This document shows positions 12,201 through 23,545 of a DNA stretch of 64,000 nucleotides, one piece after another (the stretch's first letter is position 1; each line of letters begins with the position of its first letter). The translations under genes were made by a program, and so were the position numbers. Below the pieces are notes generated by a model, which was not told where the DNA came from, made no database searches, and saw only the letters and a list, made by a program, of their open reading frames with translations. Origin of the DNA: Callaeas wilsoni (taxonomy: Eukaryota; Chordata; Aves; Passeriformes; Callaeidae); assembly GCA_013398955.1 (NCBI GenBank), contig VWPU01001264.1, forward strand, positions 124,001 through 188,000. The letters are read 5' to 3'.

Positions 12201-15200
12201 TTTTATCCCTTAACTTTTCTCTTTGGTTGTTACTTTCAGTTAGTGAACAGCTCATTTTTGAGTAAAGACATTGTGAAATTCACTTAAAATGACTGTTTGA
12301 AGATTTTATTAAAAATATATCTCTGTGGACAGACTCTGTCCTTCATTACAACAATAGAAATCCCCATTGTCTTCAGCACTATCACTCCAAATTTGCAGGA
12401 AGTTTAGAATCCAAACGAAAAGATGTAAAATACTTTTGAATATGTGAGCCATCAATTGAGAACAGCACAGGTGTTTGTTTTCACTGTGACCGATTTTGCT
12501 CACAGCTAACATATAATTATAGAGTCCATTCTTAGGCAGATGTGTACAATCCTTTAAGAGATCAAAGCATATGGACCCATGCCACTGAGATTAGAGTTTG
12601 ACCCTATTAGTACAATAATGGTTAAAATTATATGTAGGTTTTTTTTGCATTTTCTAGAGCTTGCATTTCAATGGGTTTATACAAATTATTTCTAAATTGA
12701 ATAATTCTTGCCTAATTTCACTTTCCCTGTTCAGCTTTAAGTATATTTTACGGCATAAGTGCAAAGCCAAATTGTCCAAGGTCCTCTTCTTTTAATAGTC
12801 AAATCACAGATCCAGGCCTAGGACAAGATCAAAGTATATGCTAGTAAGTTTTGAAAAATTACTACAGTCCTTGAGCCTTTGACCCACTGGTGTGGACTGC
12901 ACAATGAAAGATGCAACCAGCTATGTATTTTCTGTTTGTGTGACTTTTGTTGACTGTTTGTGCACCCTGTATTAATATACTCTTTTTCAAGCACCCCTAT
13001 TTTTATAACATGGCAGTAAAGCGAGGAATTAAGTTGAACAGAGACCTTTTTGCTGAGACCTTACAAAGGAGCAGGTACTTGACTCCTGCATAGGGAAGCA
13101 AGGTTTTCTGTTTCTTTGTGATGACTCACTATGTGTCAGATAATGGAATCCTATTAGTGCCACCACAGGAGTATTAAGAAGGTTTGAGTAGAGAGAGGAA
13201 AAAATGAGGGCAAAGAGATCTTTTTTCTTTTTTTAAAGAAAAATCAACTTTTGAGAAATACTCGATGAAGCCTTTGTTTTGTTAATTAAGGTTAACAGTG
13301 AAGATGAAGGCTGGCAAATGGTTGAATTTGGACTCTGTCCACTCTGTGTGTACAGTTTGCTTGGAACATGGAAGAACCCCGTCGCTTACAAGCAATTTGA
13401 AATGTGTTAACTTACAGCAGTCCTGCTAATCTATAGGGGGTTTGTTTGTTTGTTTAGCATTTTCACTTCTTCACCAGGAAGCATCAAAGTCTGGGCTCCA
13501 ACCCAGTGTTTTGGGAGCCAAGCTGAAGGAGTTTGCTTTGTCTTTCATCACATACAACCTTGCTCTCTTTCTGCAGGATTTATCTCATATGTCTGCATGA
13601 GGCTTGAGACGGATTTTTGCCTGTACAAGTGCACCAGTCGGTGCACAGTCAGTGTCATCAGCTGGAGGTATTTTTCCTCTCTGAGTTTATAGGAATAGTT
13701 AATGTTTCTCTTCAAGTCACAACTTCTGGAGTCATGTGTTAACATGACGGTCTGAGCTTTCATTTAATGAAAGTGGTGATTTTTTCACCGTTGTAGTTTC
13801 CAAGCAGACATTAACCAAAGAGAATCTGTCATTGTAAGTCTTAGGAGCAGTAAGAAAATTTTGTGACTTTTGGTTGACCAAGGTCATGATATTTGAATAT
13901 CAAGGCAAGTGGTTCAATGTAAAACAAACTGGTCACTCACAGTCAGAATCCTTGGCTGGTATAAAGAACGTGTTGTAAATCCATGTAAGCTGTGCCAGTC
14001 GGGTGAATAGAATCTAAGTGTAGGATACTGAGAGGAGTATCCTGATTTGCATTTTGGTATTTGATACATGTGTATACTTTTAAACTGCAGTACACTATAT
14101 ATATTTGCATTTTACATACATAAGAAGCACACCTAAAGACAGGTTTCAGCGGCCAGATCTGAACTCAGACTCTCTCCAGTTGGACAGCAGAAACGTGCAT
14201 ACTGCTTCTTTTAATATTTTTTTTTCCTTGCTTTTTGCCCTTCACCTGTGACTGCATGTTCTGTTCTTGGTTTAAGTATAATGATCACTGCCATAGATTA
14301 CAGGGCCACATTTCAGGAAAATGTTTTTAAGTATCCCAAGACAATAAGGGGAAAAAAAAGTTTATTTTAGAACAAGTAACCATTTACAACATTTTGTGGA
14401 AACTGGTGATTTGAAAATGGCTGATTGTTACAAAGTATGAAAATTAAGATGATTCCCCTCCCCCCAAATGTATAGGAATCTTGCATTTAGTTGTGACTTG
14501 ACACATGTTCCGAAGTGTGCAGTTCAGACACGGGCTGGAAGCATCACTGGAAGCAGACCTGGGTTGTCATGTTTCATTACAGCTATTGAACTATCGCAGG
14601 CGTGCTATTATGCTGTAATGAAAGGGGTCTTCTCATTCTCTTTTCAACTTGCAAATCTAGGAGAGATCCCATATGTCATTAGTCCTGGCACAGATTCTGC
14701 CAAAAGGAGCTCTCCAAAGCACTAAAATGTATGCAAGGCCTTTTCCCTTGAAAAAGGCAAAGAACATGTATTTTTGTCCTGCTGAATCTCTGCATTTCAC
14801 TGAGGTGTAGAACAGTTACAGATTAGGTAAAATGTGATTTCAATCACAGTGCACAGTTTGGAGGAGGATCCAGGTTCAGGTTGTGTTGATCCACGAGGAC
14901 AGGACTTGGCCCCACATGCAGAATCAGTAATTTAAATGCTGCCCAGCACCCTGTGGGTGTGGTGCTCCCTGCTGAGCACATCTGGGCCAGGGGTGCCTAA
15001 CTGTGGGAAACTCCTGGCTGGGATCTTAGGCAGAAAGTAAATTCTCTGGAATCTGAGTTTTGCGGGTGCTTTATTCACCGTTGTTTTATGTGGGGAAAAA
15101 AAAATAAATCTGTGCTTGTGAAAGTAACAAGTGAATCACAGTGGCAGTGTTATTTGGCCTCTGAGAGTGAGGTCTAAACCAGCCTCCTTCCTTCAGCCTG

Positions 15201-17458
15201 GCTGGCAATTCTACACTTGCTTCAACTTGCCAGGGTAATGCCTTCAGTAACATATGTGAATCAGGCAATAAAATCTCTAATCTTCTTGAGAAATCATTCA
15301 AACAGATGGATATTGCTAGGTTGTTTAGAAAAGATTAATATGGCATTCATTTAATTGGTAAAATATGTATGAAATAGATATTTTCAGTATGAAGTACTTT
15401 CAAAAATGTAGATGCCTTATCAAGAATATGGATGCATTTATTCCTTCTCTGTTCAGTTCTGTGCTGTAAAATTGACTTCTGCAAGTAGTACAGTACACTC
15501 CTTGACTATCTTTTCCTTATGATGTAGCAATATCTTCCTGATGGTAAAGATTTAATGATATATTAATCTCTATTTAAGTTTTTGGGTGAAGGTGGCAGTG
15601 CCTTCAAGTCTTTTGGTGCCTTCTCTTACCTTCAAAAGCCTGCAGAATACCAGTCTAGAGAATGAGTAACATCTGTAAGTGCATTAGGTTGATTCAGTTA
15701 AATGGGACTGCCTCCTGAAGAAACATCACGTTGTTTCAGCCATTTGAAACCCAGCCAATCCAGATGGAATTTGGAAATGTACCATAAAAAAAACTGCATT
15801 GAAATCTTAACTGATAATGAGATAATGAGAGATGATTTCGTGGTCAGGGCCAATGAGATTTTATATTGAGCTTGCTAGAAATACTGCTTTTATTGCTGAT
15901 GGGCTGCAATTTCAGAAATGGGCAAATGCTGTGTTCTTCATGCAGGCTCTCTATTAAAAGCAAAAGAAAAAAAAGCTTTTTCAGGGTTACGGCCCTTTTG
16001 TTTCTTGCTTTTTGGATTTTGGTTGGGGTTTTTTGGAGGGGGCAAGAAATCCAGGAGTGTTTTGTTTTGTTTGTTTTTTAACTGGAATTAAAGCCCCTAT
16101 AGGCAGCAGCAGGATGTTGAGTCTGTATGAGTTTATGGGTCCGTTTTGACAAAATGTCCACTTTCCCAGATAATTGCCTTCAGTGAGGCTGGCTAGTAGT
16201 GGAATTTTAGGGAAGCCACATTCTGGAAGCCAAGGACTTAAAGAATTCCTGAGATGCATGTTGCCACTGATCCAGTGTGTCATTCATACTTGACAAGCCT
16301 TTCTTCACATTAATTTGTTTAATCACTGTTGGAGCCAGCCTATGTTTTGGCTTCAAGAGAATCACACTGTCTTGCACAATTGAGCTCTGCATATCGATGC
16401 CTTGGATGTATGGACCTGCCTTATTTGGGTTCCAAATTCATAGGAAAAGATAAGGACAGTTCATGGGCAGGATGCAGAAATGTAAATGAAACTAATATAG
16501 AGCAAAAAACACTGAAAAAATTGTGAATTTCTTATGGTCTAGATCACCAGTCATCATCTGAAAGAATACTAAGCATTTGCAAGGTAAAGATGGGATTCAT
16601 TACTTGGCAGTGGTAGCCCAAAATGGGAACAAGACCACTGTGCATCCTCATAGGTCTTTGGGAACTGGCTGCTTTCAGTGTTAATTTAAAAAAAAGAAAG
16701 AGAGAATGAAAAGACAGAAGGGGAAAGGAAGAGAGGCAATTTATCCTTGTTAGTAACACTTTGGTTAACAATATGTCATGTTGTCTGATATTCATTTTCA
16801 GAAACATTGGAGAATTCAGAACTTATAGTACTATATCATGGGGATTGGTTTGACTCATGTGTTAGGATAAGAGGGAGTGCCTCTATTTGTATTAGCTGGA
16901 GGAGGATTGTGAACTATTATCTTACTTTGTTATCTGAGCTAGGAGTGTACAAGGAAGTTTCTTCTACTAATGGTTGAGCCGCTCTTCAGATAAAGCTCTC
17001 CACAGGATCCCTGTAGCCCTAATTAATCAGCTGTTAAAACAGTAGGTGATAGACAGGCTTGCTTTAAGTTCGAATTGCCTGCAATCAGAGATAACAGGTG
17101 AGTCCCATTTGGCAGTGAGATATGGAAGTAGAAGAGTGATCTGTTATCAAAATGAATATGGCATTCAAATCAAAACTGAAGTTTGCAGAAGGAACCAGTG
17201 AAGTAAAATAAGAGGGAATCTTTTTTACTTTGAAGGGTCAAAATACCTTCACTTTGGTGATTGCTTTAGACAGGTCTGAATCCATTTTGTAAACCTCTAC
17301 ACCATCAGAATAATCAGCATGCATTATCAGAATAAATTCAGGCTGCTGGAGAACACTTGCCATTGCAGTAATTGCTGGAATCATTGGCAGGTGACAGTAG
17401 CAATGCCCTGCAGCAGGCACAGGCTCTGGCCAGCACACCCGGCCAGCCCAGGAGCTGC
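9216..17458. other. Long non-coding stretch with minor simple repeats
   Basis: No gene is seen in 8.2 kb. It contains an A-rich patch (about 10532-10567), four TTTG units (13441-13457) and a TA-rich patch near 14090-14110. Minus-strand open frames of 138 codons (10751-11167) and 149 codons (11451-11900, opening on GTG rather than ATG) are judged to be chance. Neither has a recognisable domain, an upstream promoter-like CpG cluster or clear splice borders. Confidence 0.6.
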
Positions 17459-17541
17459 AGGTTACATGGCTGTGTTTGAGTCAGGAATTTAACGTGTCTC
17501 TGTCTGTGCCACTGCCCTAACCATCAGGCTGTAACTGATTG
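17459..17541 (-). mobile_element. MIR/CORE-like SINE relic, minus strand
   Basis: Read on the minus strand this segment follows the layout of a tRNA-derived MIR/CORE SINE. An A-box-like 'tgatggttagggc' comes first, then a B-box-like 'gttaaattcc', then 'tgactcaaacacagccatgtaacc', which parallels the MIR stretch after the B box (CTCTG..ACT..TGTGTGACC). The match is diverged and was judged by eye from memory of the consensus. Such elements are ancient and inactive. Confidence 0.45.
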
Positions 17542-19783
17542 CCTTACTCAGTCTGTATTTAATAAATTATGCAGAATAGGAGAGCACAAGTGGTGAAGTG
17601 GGAATATTTTATCCCAGAAGGTGGGTCACTTACATGGATGTTATGGCAGGTCTAGGCTTGAGTCCTGCTCTTCTGGGTTTACAGTCACAATGAATGACCT
17701 TTTCTCACTTTCAGCATTAAAAGAAAAATTGGAGGGATAATGGCAAACTTTTAGGGCAGTGGGTACCTGGCGTATTTTAAAACATTTTCTTTTTTACTTG
17801 TTTGTACCACACTAACCATCAGAAGCATCTCTCAGGACTGATGCCTGTGCTAGTTGCTGCACAAATAGTGATAAAAACCCTCTTTCAGTCTAGAATCAAT
17901 TTACATTTTAAATTCCCTAGAGGTAACAAGAGGATACTCACTTCAGAGAGGCATTTAGAGTGCCTGAGAGATGCATCTCTCTAAAAATGACCAAATGTCT
18001 TTCATGTCTTTGAGCCTGATCACTGTTTGACAGTCCCATGTTCAAAAGTGGGACAGAAGTCACTCTAAACCGGAAATACTGTTTATTTTCTTTGACTCCT
18101 CTGTATGTAGGTGAATATTCTTCTGGGTGAATATTCCATTGTTTAGTCTTAAGACTGATGCCTATCAGTGTGTCAGGAGTTAAATTACCACTTACCTCAT
18201 ACGGATGAAAGCAAGTTGGTCACTGATCATGTAATAGTCACAAATAGGGCAGCAGTATGGGCAATAGCCTTTTCTTCAGGTCACATATCCTGTTGGTTTT
18301 TTTAAAAAATGGGCTCCAGACCTCAGTAGATGCCTTAATTAAATTATCACTGGAAACTCTGTAACCATAATCAGTGCATGTTTGCATATTCTTTCTTGGA
18401 TGTCTCCGTCACTGGGACACAGAGTTCTGTTTTCCACTTTCACTAAGGGCATACATAGTCTTTCTTTAGCCTTCTATATTCTATGTTATGAAACCTTTAT
18501 TTATTGGCTCTTACCTCTTCTAGAAAGTACGTCCTCCTCATGCTCTAGTACTTGTCATTGCTTTCCAAATCTGGGGGCTTGTTCAGCTGTCCTTTTTGTG
18601 AGGAGGCATGTTTCCATCAGATAACACTTTTTTTCCTGTGAATCTTTACATGTGTGTGCCACTGCTCTCAGCTATGACTATAAAATTTCTGCTCTCTTTT
18701 TTTCCCACTCATAAGCCCTATCCCCTCTGCATAGTTTCATTCTGTTTTGGATGATGCTTCTCATCAAATACCTCTATCTGATGTTCCAGCATTTTAGATG
18801 TTATTTTTGACACCTGAGTTTGACTTGCTCCTAATTCTTTTTCACTGATTAAATGGTAAGGAAAAAGAAAGTTTTAACTTTCTGTTTTTCTTTTCATCCC
18901 TCAATGTTCAGCTCTCTGTACCGATTCAAGTCTCAGTTCTGCTGTGCCCTCAGGTGTACTTCTGAAAATCCAGCATCCTGGTGGCCACTCCTTTTGATGC
19001 AGTGTGTTTGCTCTGTTTCAAGGTGCTGCTTGGCCCCTCAGATAATCATGCTTCTTTTCTTGTGGTGCCTCTTTTAGGTTGACTGCTTCCTGCATGTATC
19101 GCCTACCACCTGGTGGGTAATAATATGAGAGTACTTCATGTTTCTAAAATTAAACCCTCTTTTATTCAGAAAACTCTTTACAGAGCTGTTGCAATTCATT
19201 TGCTGCTGCTGTAGTAGCCATGTGCAGGTAAACCAGCTCTCCAGTGCACAGGCCCAGTTTTCTCCCAGGAGCAATCCAGGTTCCACATCGGTGGCTACCC
19301 AAGGAGCCCGCAGCTGCTCAGAGGCACATCAGCAGGACACAGCCATTTCACAGATTTCCTCTCCAGTTCAGTGCACATTGCTCCCAGGTACCACCAGCTA
19401 GATTTTCAATAGCCTTCCTCTGCCTGGGATCCAGTTGGAAGAAGAAGAGTGACTGCACAAAAGTCACCCTGCCTGAATACGCAGCAAAGTGCAGGAGGGA
19501 TGCAGACCTCGCTCCTATGAGCCCACGGGTGTGTGACTGATGTGGTGTCCCTGTTCCTGCCAAACATCCAGAGCAGGTTTACCCACTGCTGTCAAAAAAT
19601 GACACTTTCAGGACTTGTATTTTGCTTCCACTTTAGTTATACACCATGGAATGAAACAGTAACACTTGGAAGTCTAATGTTCCTATTTATACATTTAACC
19701 ATTAACTAGACACGCACATACATGTGTGTGCACACACAGAGAGGCTATATTAAAGACATATTACAAGAAACACTTTCAGCTCA
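17542..19783. other. Non-coding stretch with small simple repeats
   Basis: No gene is seen. A 2-copy local repeat (gtgaatattc, 18111-18136) and a CA/TG-rich patch (about 19709-19740) are present. Pyrimidine-rich sequence at about 18380-18780 produces open plus-strand frames of no recognisable family. Confidence 0.6.
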
Positions 19784-19839
19784 GGGATTTAGCTGTGTGA
19801 ATTCCATTAACAATAATGGGAGTTGTTCCCCTAAATCCC
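19784..19839. repeat. Concentric palindromic repeat
   Basis: Two nested perfect inverted repeats share one axis of symmetry. The outer arms are gggatttag (19784-19792) and ctaaatccc (19831-19839). The inner arms are CCATTA (19804-19809) and TAATGG (19814-19819). The pattern, with a 'cattRac..aatggga' centre, is like short palindromic repeats I associate with turtle, crocodile and bird genomes and suspect to be non-autonomous DNA-transposon remains. The symmetry is seen directly; the family is from memory and unnamed here. Confidence 0.6.
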
Positions 19840-22800
19840 CATGTATCTCGTTAAAATATACCTATTAGTGACAGGCTGAAGCCTACAAAACCCAGCAGTT
19901 TCCAAGTTAAAACTGAAACTTCATCATTAACTTACCCTATTGTGCCTAGGTAATGCAACACCCTTTAACTTCTCAAATTCAAAGGTGTCTTTTCTCCATT
20001 GAACTTAAAACAAATCTTGTCTTGTTAATACAATAGATTCTGCTATAGATAGCCCACTCTCTAACTCTTGATCATGTTGGAAATGTTTTCTCTCTCAAGC
20101 AATACTATCTATGAAGGGACAGTGTCACCAAAATAAAACCTTTAGGAGAAGTAGAATATAAAATAGAAATGGACTAATGCATTTGCTAATAGCAGATCAT
20201 AACATTGAAGTATGACAGTGATGAAATGTCAGATACTGAATTGTTGTTCTTGGCATCTTTTAAAATAAAGATTTCTTGATGTATGAAACACAAGTCACTC
20301 CAGATGAATGAATACCTAAGGAAACCAGATACATGAAGGAAACTTTATTTACAGTAAACTCATTTATCAATGTCATTATGACAGAAAGAAGCCTTAAACT
20401 GTGTGCTCCAAGCATTCCCCAGCGCTGTTACATGCATTCTAGACAAGACGAGGTTGTATCTGTGTGTGATGAAGGTCTGCACTGTCCAGGGTGTAGAGCA
20501 GCCTAGAGAAAATGAAGCTAAGACTAAATGAGCTGGCTTGATTCTCCACTGTAGGATTGCCTTTCCTGAGAGCTATTCCTGAGTTACTGGAGAGGGTGAA
20601 TTTAAAGTAGAGTAGGATGTCTGGAGGTCTCTTGTGTTGTTTCTGATGTGTGGAACAAGCTCACTTGCTGTTGGCTTAGGTAACTGCACTGCAGGTGCAA
20701 TAGAAAACCATGCCTTTATACCTTTGATAATGGTATAACTTTTGATAGGAAGCTGAAATAAGGAGTGCCAGCAAAAATAGTATCCACAGTGATACATAGT
20801 GGTGAAATATTTGGAGCATACCTGCATTAAATATGATTTTCTCCAAGTTTAGCAGCAAAGACAACAGGATTATAGTGAATGTGAGTATCAGATCCAGTAA
20901 GTCCTTCTCATTTTGAGTTGATCACGGCACAAAAATAGACATCTATGCAGCCCCACTTCTGTTGCTTTCAATTTTCGCTGCAGTGGAAACTGTCCTTCAC
21001 CTCTTCACCTCTGGGCTGGAAGCAGTTGGTGAAAGTATTGTCCCATGCAAGAAGAAATTACTGTAATTACACTGTATGTGTGTGTTTATTTCCCTCTTGC
21101 CTCCCCCAGTGTAGATCTCTGTTTTGATATATTGCAAATAATTTTTCTGGCCATAGGGCCCTCAATGGTCCTTGTTAACCTGTGGCCAGAACTCCAGCTC
21201 TCAACAAAATGCACTCCCTGCTAGAGCAGCACGTGAGTCTGTTGGGTCCGGAGGAGCTCCGGTAGGGCTTCTTCCAGTAGCTTAACCATTAACAATAAGC
21301 AGTGAAATGAGTCATCCGTACTTTATTTTTAATTAGAGCTGCAGTGAGCTCAAGCTTGAGATTTTTTTTTTTGCCTGCAGAGCTCAGGAGCTGAAGCCAG
21401 CATCACTCCCCTGGTCCTGGCTGTGCAGGGATTTCTGTAGAGCAACATCCTCACACTGTTGTGGATACAAACAGTGGAGCAAAACCAACACAACATACAG
21501 ATTCACGGGAGCAAGTTAGCATAATTCCTGTTGGCTTAGTCTGGCTGGAGATGTTTTACTTGCTCTGTTCCCGATTTCCCTCTTGCAGACACATACCACC
21601 CCCCTTCCATCCAGCGCCTCAGCTTCCCCCCACCCAGAAGCCCAAATAATGAACTGGATAAAGGGGAAATGATTATTTAGATTTGAGAGTCGTTTGTTTT
21701 AAATATATTTAACTGATTATATTTTACACAAGCTTAAGAAGCTTAATATGAAGTTTTCAAGCCACAGGCTGGCTGGAGAAATATCTCCACTGACTCCTGT
21801 AGTCAAATGATTCATTTACATTTTAACCACCTTTTGTATTCGTTTCACATGCAGTCCATGAAGCCTAAAGCTTCCTGTATGAAATAGAGTTCTGATGAAC
21901 CACCCCGATAGTCCCCAAGACCCATTAAAAAATCATAAATGCCTTTAAAATGAGGAGCAAATTCAGTGCTCACCTGAACTGCTGTGCCAGCCCTTGCCAA
22001 AGCAACACTGCCATCAGTTTGCTGTGCTCATATAGACAGTGGCTTTAAAAGAAGTTATTTCTTGGAATGTATTGGAAAGCAGTGTGAAAACGTGGTGTTT
22101 GGCATTTTGTTACATCTTGGAGAAGGAAAATCCTCAGTAGAGCGCTAATTCCATTTTTTATCTGGGTTGCTGTTATCTGTAGAGGGAAATCCAACTTGTT
22201 AAGCCTGTGTGCTTTGCGATGTCGGTGCCAAGCAGTTGGGTGCTGGCTGGCAGAGCCCTGGACCTCGCTCTGCTGGCCTCCATCAGCTTGGCCACAGCAA
22301 CTCTTTGCTCTCCTTCTTCCTCTCCCCACATTTTATTTTATCTTGTTTTGGAAGTTTGTTGGGGCAGAAGATGTGAGATTTCTGAGATGGTATCCTTAAT
22401 TTCAGCAAGCAGGACCACAGTGAAGGTCATGCTGTTCGTTATGTATACGTGGTACTTCATGTCCTACAATTGTTCTTTTCTGCAAATGCATTAGGCAGGT
22501 AATGATTTAAGCTTCTTCTTATGATGGGCACGTTCATTTTTAGCCTGGGTTGCACTGGGATTTCTTTTGCATCCCTAGTTAATGGGTGGGAGGACAGGTT
22601 GTGATGGAACAACCAGTGCTGTAATGTTGAAAGGGTAGGAAGCAAGCTGTGCTGGGCCAAGGACCCGGGCTCTGCAGAGCGCTTCAAAGCAGCACACAAA
22701 ATACTAATCAAACAGTCAGGTGCTTCTTTCTGCACAGCCTAAAGGCAGAATGCCTTGTTCTGGGTGCAGGCAGAGTCACGCTCCTCATGAGGTTTCTGTG

Positions 22801-23321
22801 GCTCGGGTTTAGATGGCTCTTGCAGTACTTTTGCTTAGAGGGCAGAGACAGTCCTTGGTGAGAGGGGGAGCAGGGAAGAGCCCTGAACCTCAGCTGGTGC
22901 CTTGCTCCTTCTCATCGCTGCAGCTACTCCAGGTGTCCTGGAAGAGAAGCTGGGCAGGCACACAGGTGTGTGTGGCCGGTGATGATTCCATGCAGGCAGG
23001 AGAAGTGGCGTGCAGACCCACAGTAGGGAAGGGCATATGGATATAGGCAAGAAGAAGCAGCTCACTCAACTGGGGTGGTATTTGGTGGAAAAACTGTTGT
23101 CTGGAACCCTCATGGAAGTGGTGCCCTGGAGTGCCAGTGGGGCACATCAGCTGGGGACATGCATCTTCTTCCTGGACCGTGCTAGTTTAGGCTGCAGAAA
23201 ATTTGATATTTCCCTCATGAAGAGTAGCCTTGATAAAAGACCTCACTTTGTAGCATTTTTCATGCAAAGAGACACACTGTATAACACAATTACAGAGGTA
23301 AGTGCCAATAAGAGCAGATCA
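19840..23321. other. Non-coding stretch, GC-richer at 22.2-23.1 kb
   Basis: No gene is seen. About 21660-21900 is AT-rich, repeat-free and contains a 9-base tandem (aagcttaag then aagcttaat, 21730-21747). About 22190-23060 is GC-richer and gives overlapping open frames on both strands. Frames open in several phases at once are typical of base composition rather than coding. Confidence 0.6.
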
Positions 23322-23545
23322 GGATGAAGGGACAGTAATTGATAAAGAAACTGGAGAAGAACAAAAGCAAAGATGGATAAGGAGTTAGAGATGGAGCTAT
23401 CAGACTTGGTGGACAATATCTGAAAATGAGCACCCTTATGGTGTGTAATAGGACCGTGAGAAGGACACTGCGGTGTGGGGAAAGAAGCGCAGGAGAAAAG
23501 GTCGGTGAGGTGGGCTGGTTACAAGTCCAGCAGTAATGTAGACTT
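23322..23545 (+). repeat. Purine-rich strand-asymmetric tract
   Basis: Over about 220 bases the plus strand is dominated by A and G (for example gaaactggagaagaacaaaa). A minus-strand frame of about 90 codons is therefore open and rich in Pro, Ser and Leu. I treat it as a low-complexity tract rather than a gene. Such tracts can form triplex or unusual structures, but nothing here shows that they do. Confidence 0.5.
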
